From Allomyces macrogynus ATCC 38327 (taxonomy: Eukaryota > Blastocladiomycota > Blastocladiomycetes > Blastocladiales > Blastocladiaceae): a stretch of 15,928 nucleotides of DNA. This document shows positions 1 to 8,008 of the stretch, one piece after another. The stretch's first letter is position 1. The number at the start of each line of letters is the position of its first letter. Under the pieces are notes generated by a model, which did no database searches, was not told where the DNA came from, and saw only the letters and a program-made list of their open reading frames with translations. Both the position numbers and the translations under genes were made by a program. The DNA lies in assembly GCA_000151295.1 (NCBI GenBank), contig GG745357.1, positions 643,578 to 659,505 of the forward strand, in the 5' to 3' direction.

Positions 1-1338
1 CTAGGCCCCTACTCGACCAAGGACATCTTCCTCGCGCTTGAGGTCGATGACGCACGTGATGCTGAGGACTACATTCTCCCCGACGTAGCCATGAAGAGCG
101 TCCTCGAATTCATCAACGGTATCCCGTCCATTACGATGCAGCCCAACGATGTGTCTGCCATCTCGGCCACCGATTTTGATGAGCAGGAGTCTCGGCTCCA
201 GGCGGTTGTTGACAAAATGATTGCCGAGAATGCCAAGGAGCGCGAAAAAATGCACAAGATGCACGAGGAGGCCATGGAACAGCAGCGCGAGACTTTCAAG
301 CGGCTCCAGGCTGACTTGGAACGCCAGCGCATGGAAGCCGAACGCCAGCTCGAGCTGGCCAATCAAAACGCCGAGGTGGGGAAGGCCGAGCGCCAGGCGC
401 TGCAGCAACAAGTTAAGGAAATGGAGAACCGCAAACCGGAGCCGCAGCAGCAGGAGCAGCAGGAGCCCCAGATCATCCAGGTCTTGAAATTTCTCGATCA
501 GCAGGAGCGCCGCCGAGAGGAAGAGCGCCGCCGCCGAGAGGTAGAGCGTGGCCAAGTCAAGGACTCTGGCTGCTTTGCCGGATCTGTTCTTGTGCAGCTT
601 TCTTGTGGTCGTCTCGTGCCGGTTTCCAGTGTGCGCATTGGTGACCTTGTCGCGGTTGCTCCCAACCTTCATGATGAGCCTAGCGGCAAGCAGCTTTTCG
701 AACCTGTTCTCGAGTTCTTCAACTACGACCCGCTGACCAAAGCAGCCTTGGTTTCCCTGGACGTTGGTGTTGACCAAGCTGGGCCGCTTGTTCTCACTGG
801 AAACCATTTTGTGTGGGCGGCGGTTTCTGATTCGCCCGCCATTGCACCCCAGTTCACGCGCGCCCGCCATGTTAGCGTGGGCATGTACCTCGTTTTGGGC
901 GATGGCGGTCGTCGCCGTGTCAATTCCATTGGTCAAGTTGTTGAGTGCGGGGTCTTCTCGCCAGTGACGGCGTCTGGGACCATTGTCGCGAATGGCGTTG
1001 TTGCCAGCACCTACGCCAAGCCCACCGAATTTGCCGACATCAAGGTGCCAGATGACGCGGCACACAAGTTGATGCACGAATTTGTCGAAGAGCGTCTCCT
1101 GCACTCGTGGGTGAAGGAGCTGCAGGTCGACAACGCAGCCGATGTGGCTGCTGCCAAGATGAGCGCTTGGGATGACCGCGTTGCTGCCGCTTCCGCTGCT
1201 GTTGCCTTGATCAATGGCCAGTCAGAGCCAGAGCAGGGCGGCGATCATGAGCAGCAGCAGCGACTTGAACTGGAACACCCTGCGTGCCAGGCGCTCAAAG
1301 TCGAAGCTCGGCAGCATTTTTTGGCGATGCGCGCTTAG
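1..1338 (+). CDS. Coiled-coil protein with C-terminal Hedgehog-type Hint (Hog) domain, 5' partial
   Basis: The frame is open from base 1, so the true start lies outside the window; the ATG at 91 is only an internal Met (numbering below counts from it). Residues about 35-157 are charged and Gln/Glu/Arg-rich and should form a long coiled coil. A Hint domain follows at about 158-310: nucleophile Cys161 in DSGCFAGS, a TxxH block at Thr236-His239 (VLTGNHFVW), and a closing block SPVTASGTIVANGVVASTYA that matches the Hedgehog 'PLT..GTI.V..V.ASCYA' signature. Hog domains self-cleave through a Cys thioester and pass the N-terminal part to a nucleophile. About 108 mostly helical residues follow, as in Hog adduct regions. 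The Asp used for cholesterol transfer in Hedgehog aligns with Asn (FFNYDP), and the last signature Cys is Thr307. The architecture recalls Glomus GIN1 (AIG1-like GTPase plus Hog), but no GTPase motif is inside the window. Hint call strong, partner domain inferred. Confidence 0.85.
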   Translation, partial: LGPYSTKDIFLALEVDDARDAEDYILPDVAMKSVLEFINGIPSITMQPNDVSAISATDFDEQESRLQAVVDKMIAENAKEREKMHKMHEEAMEQQRETFKRLQADLERQRMEAERQLELANQNAEVGKAERQALQQQVKEMENRKPEPQQQEQQEPQIIQVLKFLDQQERRREEERRRREVERGQVKDSGCFAGSVLVQLSCGRLVPVSSVRIGDLVAVAPNLHDEPSGKQLFEPVLEFFNYDPLTKAALVSLDVGVDQAGPLVLTGNHFVWAAVSDSPAIAPQFTRARHVSVGMYLVLGDGGRRRVNSIGQVVECGVFSPVTASGTIVANGVVASTYAKPTEFADIKVPDDAAHKLMHEFVEERLLHSWVKELQVDNAADVAAAKMSAWDDRVAAASAAVALINGQSEPEQGGDHEQQQRLELEHPACQALKVEARQHFLAMRA

Positions 1339-2094
1339 ATTGTCCAGCAATGGAGCGCGCGCTGCGTCTACGGCCTTCAACACGCATGGGCTGCTGCTTG
1401 TCTGTTGGACCTCAGGCTGAACGCTGCACCCGAGCGCCAAATGTTCCCGCCCGTTTGTCGAGATGATGATATGATTTCACACCTCACCACCCCCCCCCCC
1501 CCCATTTTGTACCATCTGTGCCCGCATGTCTGTATTTGTGACTGTCCGCCCACACAGTTTTCGCTTCCTCCCTGTGTTTTTGGCTTCGCCAATTCTTTTG
1601 ACGTGTAGTTTGTTCATGTACTGATTGCATGGGAATGCTAAAGAACAATGGCGCGTTGTGTTATTGAAGGAGTCGATTATCTCAATTGAATCCTCGCCAG
1701 AGTAAATTGCGACATTTCTCACCAGCAATCATCCAGTAGCAAGTTGCCCAATCCAGGTCATGTTCGTTCTTGATCGTACCCTCGCTACCACAAGTTCAAT
1801 TGCCGTCATCACCATTTACCACGTTGCACTGAGTGCAAACAAACGTTTCGAGATGGGCCTTGAGAATTGATGTCGTCACAACGGCCTCAACCTTGGCACA
1901 CCCGCCGAAAATTAGCCCACGCAGGTGATGTACGTACGGAATGGCACTGGAAGGCCTCGAAGAAATGCATTTGGGTGCGAGAGATCACGGTTTGGGTTCG
2001 CCGATTAGATTCTCGTCAACACAAGCAGCTGCCACAAATTGCAACGGCCACTAAGGCCAGCTGCTGCAACTTTCAGCACTGATGTACAAATCTT
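1339..2094. other. Convergent intergenic region, no gene seen
   Basis: This stretch separates the 3' end of the Hog gene from the 3' end of the aminotransferase fragment on the opposite strand. It holds only short open frames in several phases, none with a recognisable protein. The one notable element is a C homopolymer at 1490-1503. Confidence 0.6.
1490..1503. repeat. C14 homopolymer
   Basis: Fourteen consecutive C residues are seen directly, about 150 bp past the Hog gene stop. Length in the assembly may be unreliable. Confidence 0.9.
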
Positions 2095-3075
2095 TTACGA
2101 CTTGACCAGCGCCTGGACCGCCGATTCAATCGCATCCAACCCCTTGTGCAACACCTTCTCCTCAATCGTCAACGGCGGCACAATGCGCACCACGCTCCCG
2201 TCCTTGCCCGCCGTGCAAACGAGAACCCCATTCTTGCGCGCCACCGCAACCACGCTCTTGCCCGCGTCCGGAATGCTCTTGTTCAGCTCGAGCCCCCAAA
2301 TCAGTCCACGCCCGCGGGACCCCGTCACGGCCTTGGGCGCCGTCTTTTGCATACCCGCGAGCCGGTCGCGCACGAGCGACTCCATGTGGGCCACGTGCGC
2401 GAGGAGGGAGGGCGCCGTGAGCCGGTCGAGCACGTGCGACCCGACGCGACACGCGAGCGGGTTACCGCCAAACGTGGTGCCGTGCGAGGCTGGCGCGAGC
2501 GACGCCAAGACGGTCGTGTTGACCATGACGGCGCCGATGGGAACACCTGTGCGCAGGAAACGAATTGTGTGAGCGATTGCTCAAGCGGTGGAGAGTTGAG
2601 TTAAGCGAAAAGCAACAACGTACCGTTCCCAAGCGGCTTGGCCGCCGTCAAGATATCCGGCGTGACCTTGGACCAATGGTGCGCCCACTTCCGGCCCGTC
2701 CGCGAAAGACCGCACTGAATCTCGTCAAAAATGAGGATACACCCGTGCTCATCAGCGAGCGCGCGCAATCCTTGCAAAAACGACTCGTCGGCCGGCCACA
2801 CCCCGCCCTCGCCCTGCAACGGCTCGAGCATGATCGCGCAAAACTCGCCCTGGTGCTGCTCGAGCGCGGCGCGCGCACCCGCCAGGTCATTGTACGCGAC
2901 CGACTGGAACCCGGGCACGAGCGGCTCGAACGGTGCCTGGTACTTTTTGTTGGGCGTTGCCGAAAGCGCGCCCATGGACCGGCCGTGGAAAGGCGTTCGA
3001 GAAAGTCAGGATGCGGTACTTGTTGGGGTCCGGCGCATGCGCGCGCGCGAATTTGATTGCATGGTTATGGAACAA
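2095..3075 (-). pseudogene. ARG8: Arg8-type acetylornithine aminotransferase, 5'-truncated and frameshifted
   Basis: This family is PLP-dependent (class III) and converts N-acetylglutamate semialdehyde to N-acetylornithine in mitochondrial arginine synthesis. Exon A (about 3063 to 2624) and exon B (2546-2095, stop TAA) are joined across a 77-nt intron 2623-2547 (GTACGT...CACAG, phase 1), giving KPLGNG-VPIGAV. Visible motifs are HGRSMGALSATPN, EPLQGEGGV, DEIQCGLSRTG (PLP Asp), AKPLGNG (PLP Lys) and HGTTFGGNPLACR. GALSATPN separates it from ornithine aminotransferase. Two defects are visible. An extra C at about 2988 breaks the frame between TFSNAF and HGRSMG. Recognisable homology also stops at AIKFARAH near 3060: the roughly 120 N-terminal residues, including the usual SGTEAN block, are absent, and only about 175 bp separate this point from the next gene. 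It is a truncated pseudogene or a misassembly; the retained part is otherwise well conserved. Confidence 0.85.
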
Positions 3076-3249
3076 ATCGTGAGCTTACAGCTCTCGGGTC
3101 GCTGACACTGGTTTGAACAATAAATTCCCCCGAATTCAGCAAATTTCATGCGTGATACAATGGCACGACACTTCAGCAACCAATTCTGAAACAGGTCTGG
3201 CTTCTGACTTTAAGAGCCATGAAATGCTAGGGAAACGGAACCGGCTCTT

Positions 3250-4191
3250 TTACTTGTTCAAACTCAACAACAGAACGCGCCGCGAATCGTTCCCCCATAC
3301 CACGATACCCGCGCAGATTTTCTGGTCTAAAGACCGCACGACGACCAGTTCAGGCCCTGATCGCGTCCACGCTTGAGTCACGCCAGCTGGCACCGTAATC
3401 CAGTCGTCATGGTCCGAATCTCGGTTCGACAACTTGGTGACAAGCACTTGAACTGGCTGCGCCGACGCGTTCTGGAGCTGGATCGTGTCGACGGGAGCAG
3501 GAAGGAGCACAGCGTCGATCTGGTCATCAATGACCGCGCTGTTGAGATGCAGCAAAGTCACACTCGATCCCCCCTTGACGTAGGCCCCCACCACGCGACC
3601 GTTTGGAACGTCGTGCACAGCCCGGATCAAGACTGCTTCATGGCCATTTTCGTCACGCGGCCACGTTTGCCACGTTCCCGACCCAACGGTGCGCCAATCG
3701 GGTGATTCGGTCGGGTTTGTGTACGAAGTTACAGCCACTTCGACAGTGATTCCCGTATTGTTGATTAACTTGATATTTGAGCCAGTCTCGTTGACGCCAA
3801 AAGCGAGCGGCCCGGGCCCATACCACGCCGAATCGAGGTCGAGACTCTGCACATACACATTCGATCCAGTTGGAATACGAGCGCTAATTGTGCGCCGTGC
3901 ACCATGCGCACGGACCAGGATCACTTCATGGCCATTCTTTCCACGCGTCCAATTTTCGCCGATTCCTGGCGCAAGTGGGAACCAGCTCGGGTCACCCTCT
4001 GTACGCGTCGTATTGGTCAGGCAAGCGTCAACAGTGAACCACGTCTTGTTGGTGATTGAAACGACACTCGGGTTGGTGTGCGTGAGCACCAGGAGTGGAT
4101 CAAAGAATGCATAACGGATCTTGTCAACGAAGCCTGGCACGTCAGTTATCGTCTTGATGAGCTTGGACTGCAGCTCCTGTGTGGGGTCCAT
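3250..4191 (-). CDS. Unrecognised protein with three tandem ~75-residue beta-rich repeats
   Basis: A single exon encodes 313 residues. I place the start at the ATG at 4191-4189 because its context is good (AAAAATGGAC) and the sequence becomes protein-like from there; the frame stays open upstream to an ATG near 4536, but that stretch is low-quality and holds a DNA tandem repeat. After a helical leader (residues 1-35) there are three copies of one unit at about 42-118, 138-216 and 235-310. The shared pattern is V.I.N.T...V.V..., then DW/SW..V..G....W.R, then GHE.VLVR (NGHEVILVR, NGHEAVLIR, GPELVVVR) and a closing V.LL.LN-like strand. This suggests three small beta domains. No signal peptide or membrane segment is seen. 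I do not recognise the family. Its stop is about 175 bp from the aminotransferase fragment on the same strand. Function unknown. Confidence 0.75.
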   Translation of the reverse strand: MDPTQELQSKLIKTITDVPGFVDKIRYAFFDPLLVLTHTNPSVVSITNKTWFTVDACLTNTTRTEGDPSWFPLAPGIGENWTRGKNGHEVILVRAHGARRTISARIPTGSNVYVQSLDLDSAWYGPGPLAFGVNETGSNIKLINNTGITVEVAVTSYTNPTESPDWRTVGSGTWQTWPRDENGHEAVLIRAVHDVPNGRVVGAYVKGGSSVTLLHLNSAVIDDQIDAVLLPAPVDTIQLQNASAQPVQVLVTKLSNRDSDHDDWITVPAGVTQAWTRSGPELVVVRSLDQKICAGIVVWGNDSRRVLLLSLNK

Positions 4192-4976
4192 TTTTGCTGA
4201 GGGGCAAATCAGAAAGGCGTGAGCGAGTGGAGAGGGAGAGGGCGAGCAGAGCGGCCCAGCAGACAGCAGATAGAAGCATTTGTCAGTTAACGCCACCTTG
4301 TTTGAAAAGCATGCGAAAAGCAGAGTCTGACACGGAGTGTAACAGCAGCCGACAAAACTATGTTTCCCCACCGACAAAACTATGTTTCCCCACCGCCATA
4401 TCCCATCAAACCATGATGAAATCACATGAGAATCTACGCGTCTCCCACGCCACACATGCATACGGCGAGGTCCCCCTCCCTCCAACAGCCAACACGCGCT
4501 TACGGAAATCGAGGCTCCGCCTTCCGGCTCACTCATCTCACACAACCATCGTGTTCACTAGCGACACAAATCCCTTGAACAGGCCGCCAAACTTTTCACC
4601 ACACAACAGTTCGTGCAGAATTTCTGTTACCCGGCATGGTGATTTCCCACCACGATACCATGTGGCAGACTGTGGGCCTTCAGCGCATCGGATTCGTCTT
4701 GTCGTTGTTCACCTGATTATGACCATGTCAGCGCTCGAAAGCCTGGCCAAAGCGCGACTTGTGAATGCGGGAGTGCTCATGAAGCGGCTAATCAAGATCA
4801 TTTGTAAATACGTTAATCATTGTTTGGCTTCCACATTTAGCAACTTTTCAACCTTTCAATTCCCCACCTCTCCGTCTCCTTCCTTTCCCTCTCTCCGTGC
4901 GAAATGCGAATCCAGGCTACTTGTAGAAACCACGAGCAAAAATACCGTCCTGCTCTTAACCATCACTTGGATGCGA
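4192..4976. other. Intergenic region upstream of the three-repeat gene
   Basis: About 785 bp lie between the start of the three-repeat gene and the end of the next minus-strand gene. The region contains a perfect 22-bp tandem repeat at 4349-4395 and pyrimidine-rich plus-strand sequence at about 4850-4900. A long plus-strand open frame crosses it but also runs antisense through the neighbouring coding exon and has no recognisable protein, so I do not call a gene. Confidence 0.55.
4349..4395. repeat. Perfect 22-bp tandem repeat, 2.1 copies
   Basis: Two adjacent identical 22-bp units (4350-4371 and 4372-4393) contain ACAAAACTATGTTTCCCCAC. The periodicity extends one base to the left and two to the right. 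It lies 160-200 bp upstream of the three-repeat gene's chosen start, in its probable promoter or 5' leader. Confidence 0.95.
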
Positions 4977-5538
4977 CTATCGCTTTGTCACTTCAGAAAC
5001 AATGAACAGGAAGTCGATCCCGTTGCGATAGGCATTGATCACAATGTCCTCGAACGGCGTTGGAGAGTCATGAATGACGCGAGCGGTTGTGTGGTCGTAG
5101 CCGCAAAGCCATCCTTGGAGTCGCTGCTGCTCATACACCTCCTCCTTGAACTCGGCCACAGCAACACCTTTTTGCGAGTTGGCAAAGCAATAGAAGAGAA
5201 GGTTCGTGTTCTGTGTCGCCATTTCCATACGGATCGTCATCGACGTTTAATTTGAGGAACCACGCAGCCAAAATGACGCGTGAGAAAACTAGGCGATAAA
5301 TACATACCTCCTTGACCTCATAGCAAACACCACCGGAGAATGTATCGAGCATGTACGGCACAGCATTTGCAACCACGACCTTGGCCGACTGGTTTGGGGG
5401 CAGACGATGTGGGTAGACGTTGGATTGGCCGTGTTCGTCATGGGAGCCGCGACTGCGCGCATAGCCTGCCCGCACAAATGTGTGCGGCGTGTTGTTGCGC
5501 ACTTCGATGGTAAACTCTTTGGAAAATGGTTGGCCCAT
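4977..5538 (-). CDS. Two-exon small protein of unknown family, 154 residues
   Basis: Exon 1 is 5538-5308 and exon 2 is 5210-4977 (stop TAG), split by a 97-nt phase-0 intron 5307-5211 (GTATGT...ACACAG). The splice joins YEVKE to NTNLLFYCF. The start ATG at 5538 has good context (ATCATGGGC) and opens with MGQPFSKEFTIEVRNNTPHT. The protein has no signal peptide or clear membrane segment. Its first half alternates like beta strands (FTIEVRNN, AKVVVANAVPY, GGVCYEV) and its last third ends in DFLFIVSEVTKR. The IEVRNNT opening loosely resembles the IKLINNT strand of the three-repeat protein encoded next on the same strand, so the two may share a fold, but this is weak. I do not recognise a family. 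The gene structure is better supported than any function. Confidence 0.7.
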
Positions 5539-6553
5539 GATGGTCGTGCGCGCTGTTCGGTTGTAGCAGCTGGTGGATCGATTGCGCGCTGTGGGGTTAA
5601 GTGCAAGGTTGGACGGTTTGGGAGAGATTGGCGGCAGTGCAAAGGGCGGGATTCACATTTCTGTTCGAGAGCGCCAGCCGCCCATGGCGCCCTGGTGGAT
5701 GCAATAACAAGGCACAAGTTATGGGGGCACAGTCGTTGCTGCGCCTTCTGACGCGGTTCGATTATCGCCTGGCCAGTTCCGGGCCTTCCACGTCAGTTCA
5801 GGAAAGTAATGCCACGTCACTGGCGTCGTGAAGACAGGATCGTCTGACGAAAGGCCGACAACCGCCAATTGATATGCACAGGTTCTGAGCGGCGCGTGTA
5901 TCCATGCAAGGCACGATTTCGTCGGGAAGTAATCTTTTGATGGGCAAAATCACAACCGAAAGCTGCCCTGGTGCGCGATTGAAGTTGCTGCGTGACCGGT
6001 TGGCCATGATATCCTCAATGAGGACATGTTTTTTTTTTTTCTCTCATCGATGTGAAGCTGCACGTTGTTTTGCCTCGGCTCTGTTGCGTTCTTTTTGCAC
6101 GTCCCTGTCCAGTCCATTCTCCAACAGCGCACAAGCGACTCGGCCAATGTTTGCTCACGATTTCACTCTCGCGTGGTGTCTATCGGCGTGGCCGTACTGT
6201 GACGCGCGCCTGGTTCATGGATCTCCGCGTTTGTTTTGGCCCTCGGAACAAACCGCTGTTTGTGATGGTTCCTGCGAAAAAACCCGCAACTACCGTGCAT
6301 CTCATCTGTCAAATTTCTGTCGTTGGCTAGAACGACACTTGCGCGGCACCATCAGTGATTTCCCTGGCGAGTATACAAACGCAGTCGACACTCATCCCCA
6401 TGATCAGCGGATCCAATCACGATACTCATCCCCTTCATCAGCGGAACCAATCGCGCGCGACTCCAGAGTTGTCTTGAAAAAAAATACGGGAATGCATGTA
6501 TTAATTCGGCTACGGGCAAAAGCAGTGCATGGCGGCCACGACAGGATGGGACT
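5539..6553. other. Intergenic region between two minus-strand genes
   Basis: About 1 kb separates the start of the 154-residue gene from the stop of NDUFA6. A 259-codon plus-strand frame starts at 5904 but has no recognisable protein and runs antisense into NDUFA6, so it is not called. The region holds a T12 run (6029-6040), an A8 run (6477-6484) and an imperfect 34-bp tandem duplication with CCAAT motifs (6391-6454). Confidence 0.55.
6391..6454. repeat. Imperfect tandem duplication (period 34 bp) with two CCAAT motifs
   Basis: Units at 6391-6420 and 6425-6454 match at 26 of 30 positions by eye. Both begin CTCATCCCC, share ATCAGCGG in the middle and carry CCAATC near the end. It lies about 100 bp beyond the NDUFA6 stop codon. 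Confidence 0.8.
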
Positions 6554-7015
6554 TTACCGGCCCGCGAGGAACTTGTCGAGGAACGCGCCCTTCTTCTGGT
6601 CGCCAAACTCGCGGTTCTCAAAGTACCGCATGATGTGCGTCGTCTGCTTCCACAGGTTGAGCGTCTCCTGTAGCTCGAGGTGACCCTTCCACAGCATGAC
6701 ATCGATCGTGCCAAGGTCCTCGACGTAGCGGTGCTTTTCAAACTCGGCACGCACGCGCTGGCGGATCGCGTGCGCGGGCATGTCGAGGTAGTAGAGCTGG
6801 ACGATATGGTCGGCCTGGTGCAGCGCGGAAATAATCGTGAATCACAACAGCCCGCGCACGGACAAGAAATGGAATGGGCGCAGTCTTACGTTCTTGAGCC
6901 ACTGACGGTAGAGCGTCATGGCGCGCTTGCGCGCGTCGTTCTTGTCGGCCGAGGCGCGCGAGTAGACGGCGAGCGCCGACCCGTGCGAGGGCGTCTCGTA
7001 GCCTGGCTCGGGCAT
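6554..7015 (-). CDS. NDUFA6: Mitochondrial complex I LYR subunit NDUFA6/B14 (LYRM6)
   Basis: This is an accessory subunit of the NADH:ubiquinone oxidoreductase matrix arm, where it helps anchor the mitochondrial acyl carrier protein. Exon 1 is 7015-6890 and exon 2 is 6814-6554 (stop TAA), with a 75-nt phase-0 intron 6889-6815 (GTAAGA...CACCAG). The spliced product has 128 residues. The LYR motif is LYRQWLKN at about 35-42, just before the splice. The conserved C-terminal half follows: IRQRVRAEFEKHRYVED, MLWKGHLELQETLNLWKQ, THIMRYF and FLDKFLAGR, closely matching animal and fungal B14. Length is normal for the family. The start at 7015 leaves about 34 residues before LYR; upstream the same frame meets a stop before any other ATG, though a further short 5' exon cannot be excluded. 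It is head-to-head with the membrane-protein gene that starts at 8009. Confidence 0.92.
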
Positions 7016-8008
7016 TTCGGGGGCCTCAGCGAGCGCGCAACGCGTGTGACCCGGCGGGACCGAGTGCGCCAGCGCGCGCGAGGACTGGGCGCGTCACGGC
7101 GTGGCGTGCGGAGGGCAGCCAGCATCGTCGTTTGGTCGGCGAGTCGGGGGTTCCCGTTGAACAATTGGCCGGTGCGCGCAGCGACTGCGGGTAGTGGCGC
7201 GCGCGGGTTCAGTCAATCCGCGAGCGGCAAGTTGCTGGCAAGACGTCGGTGGCCAAAAAAGGACAAAAGAACAGGCACCGGAGCCACGGGGTGGGTGTTC
7301 AAAGCACGCCACGTGGGTTCCCGTGGAAGGCTCGTCGAGGTGCGAGACGCTTCGCGCTCGGCGGTCGTCCACGTCCAAGTCCGCGGCGACCGTCGGCCAC
7401 CTCGAGTGCAACGAGCATGCGCACCACACGACACGAGCACTACGACGGCGACCTGGTGCAGCGCGGCGACCGTGTCAGTTCAAGCCAACTGCCGCGACCA
7501 CGGCGGCGCGGTTGTGCTCCTTCTCTCCTCGGCGGACCGCTTCGCACAGGTGGGTTCGGAAGCGGACGAGGCGGGGCTTGGCGGCGCGTCCGCCGCGTCG
7601 GCCGCCGTTGCGAACTCCCTGGCCTCCTCCTCCTCGCGCTGCACGCTCAAGGGAAGTTCAACAGCATTCGAATGTTGCAACAAATGGAATGAAAATTGTG
7701 GATCTTGTAAGCGTCTGATGTGCAGCGTTTTGCCTCGGTGCGCGCAGGCCAGGTCGTTCGGCCAGCACCCGGCAAGCCCGTTTCTTGGCTGGCGTGAACG
7801 CTTGGCACCAGTTCGAGACGGGAGGCACCATGGCCGAGCACATTCCCACGGCCCTCCCTTCAAATACCAGCCGCGCCCGTGGCCCTCAACAGCAGTTCCA
7901 TCTCGTTTCGCAAGTCTTCCTGTCAAGGACCTACCACTGCCCTCTCTCTCCAAGCTCTCGTCACTCCTCGTCCTACTCCGAGTCAAGTCAACCCGTTCCA
8001 GCATCACC
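7016..8008. other. Divergent intergenic region, GC-rich
   Basis: About 1 kb lies between the NDUFA6 start and the TMEM198-like start, so it should contain both promoters. It is very GC-rich from about 7020 to 7620 and therefore open in several frames at once, but none of the translations resembles a known protein or shows a convincing ATG and splice structure. The last ~100 bp before 8009 are pyrimidine-rich on the plus strand, as in a fungal 5' leader. Confidence 0.5.

Noticed and set aside
1..1104. 367-codon minus-strand open frame opposite the Hog gene
   Set aside because: It is an antisense shadow of the Hog-domain coding region; its Leu-rich tracts are the reverse of Gln/Glu/Lys codons of the coiled coil.
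4192..4536. Upstream extension of the three-repeat protein to an ATG near 4536
   Set aside because: The extension is not protein-like, includes the DNA tandem repeat, and the ATG at 4191 has better context. It is not fully excluded.
4179..5255. 358-codon plus-strand open frame
   Set aside because: It overlaps antisense with the start of the three-repeat gene and exon 2 of the 154-residue gene, has no recognisable domain and crosses the 22-bp tandem repeat.
5690..5775. Possible tRNA (GGTTCGATT near 5755)
   Set aside because: The T-arm-like string lacks a matching A-box and acceptor stem, and no cloverleaf could be drawn by eye.
5904..6683. 259-codon plus-strand open frame starting with ATG
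   Set aside because: It contains the T12 run as a Phe tract, has no protein-like pattern and ends antisense inside NDUFA6.
7194..7718. Candidate genes in the divergent spacer
   Set aside because: Open frames here are Arg/Pro/Ala-rich in all phases, as expected from GC-rich noncoding DNA, with no shared motif or splice support.
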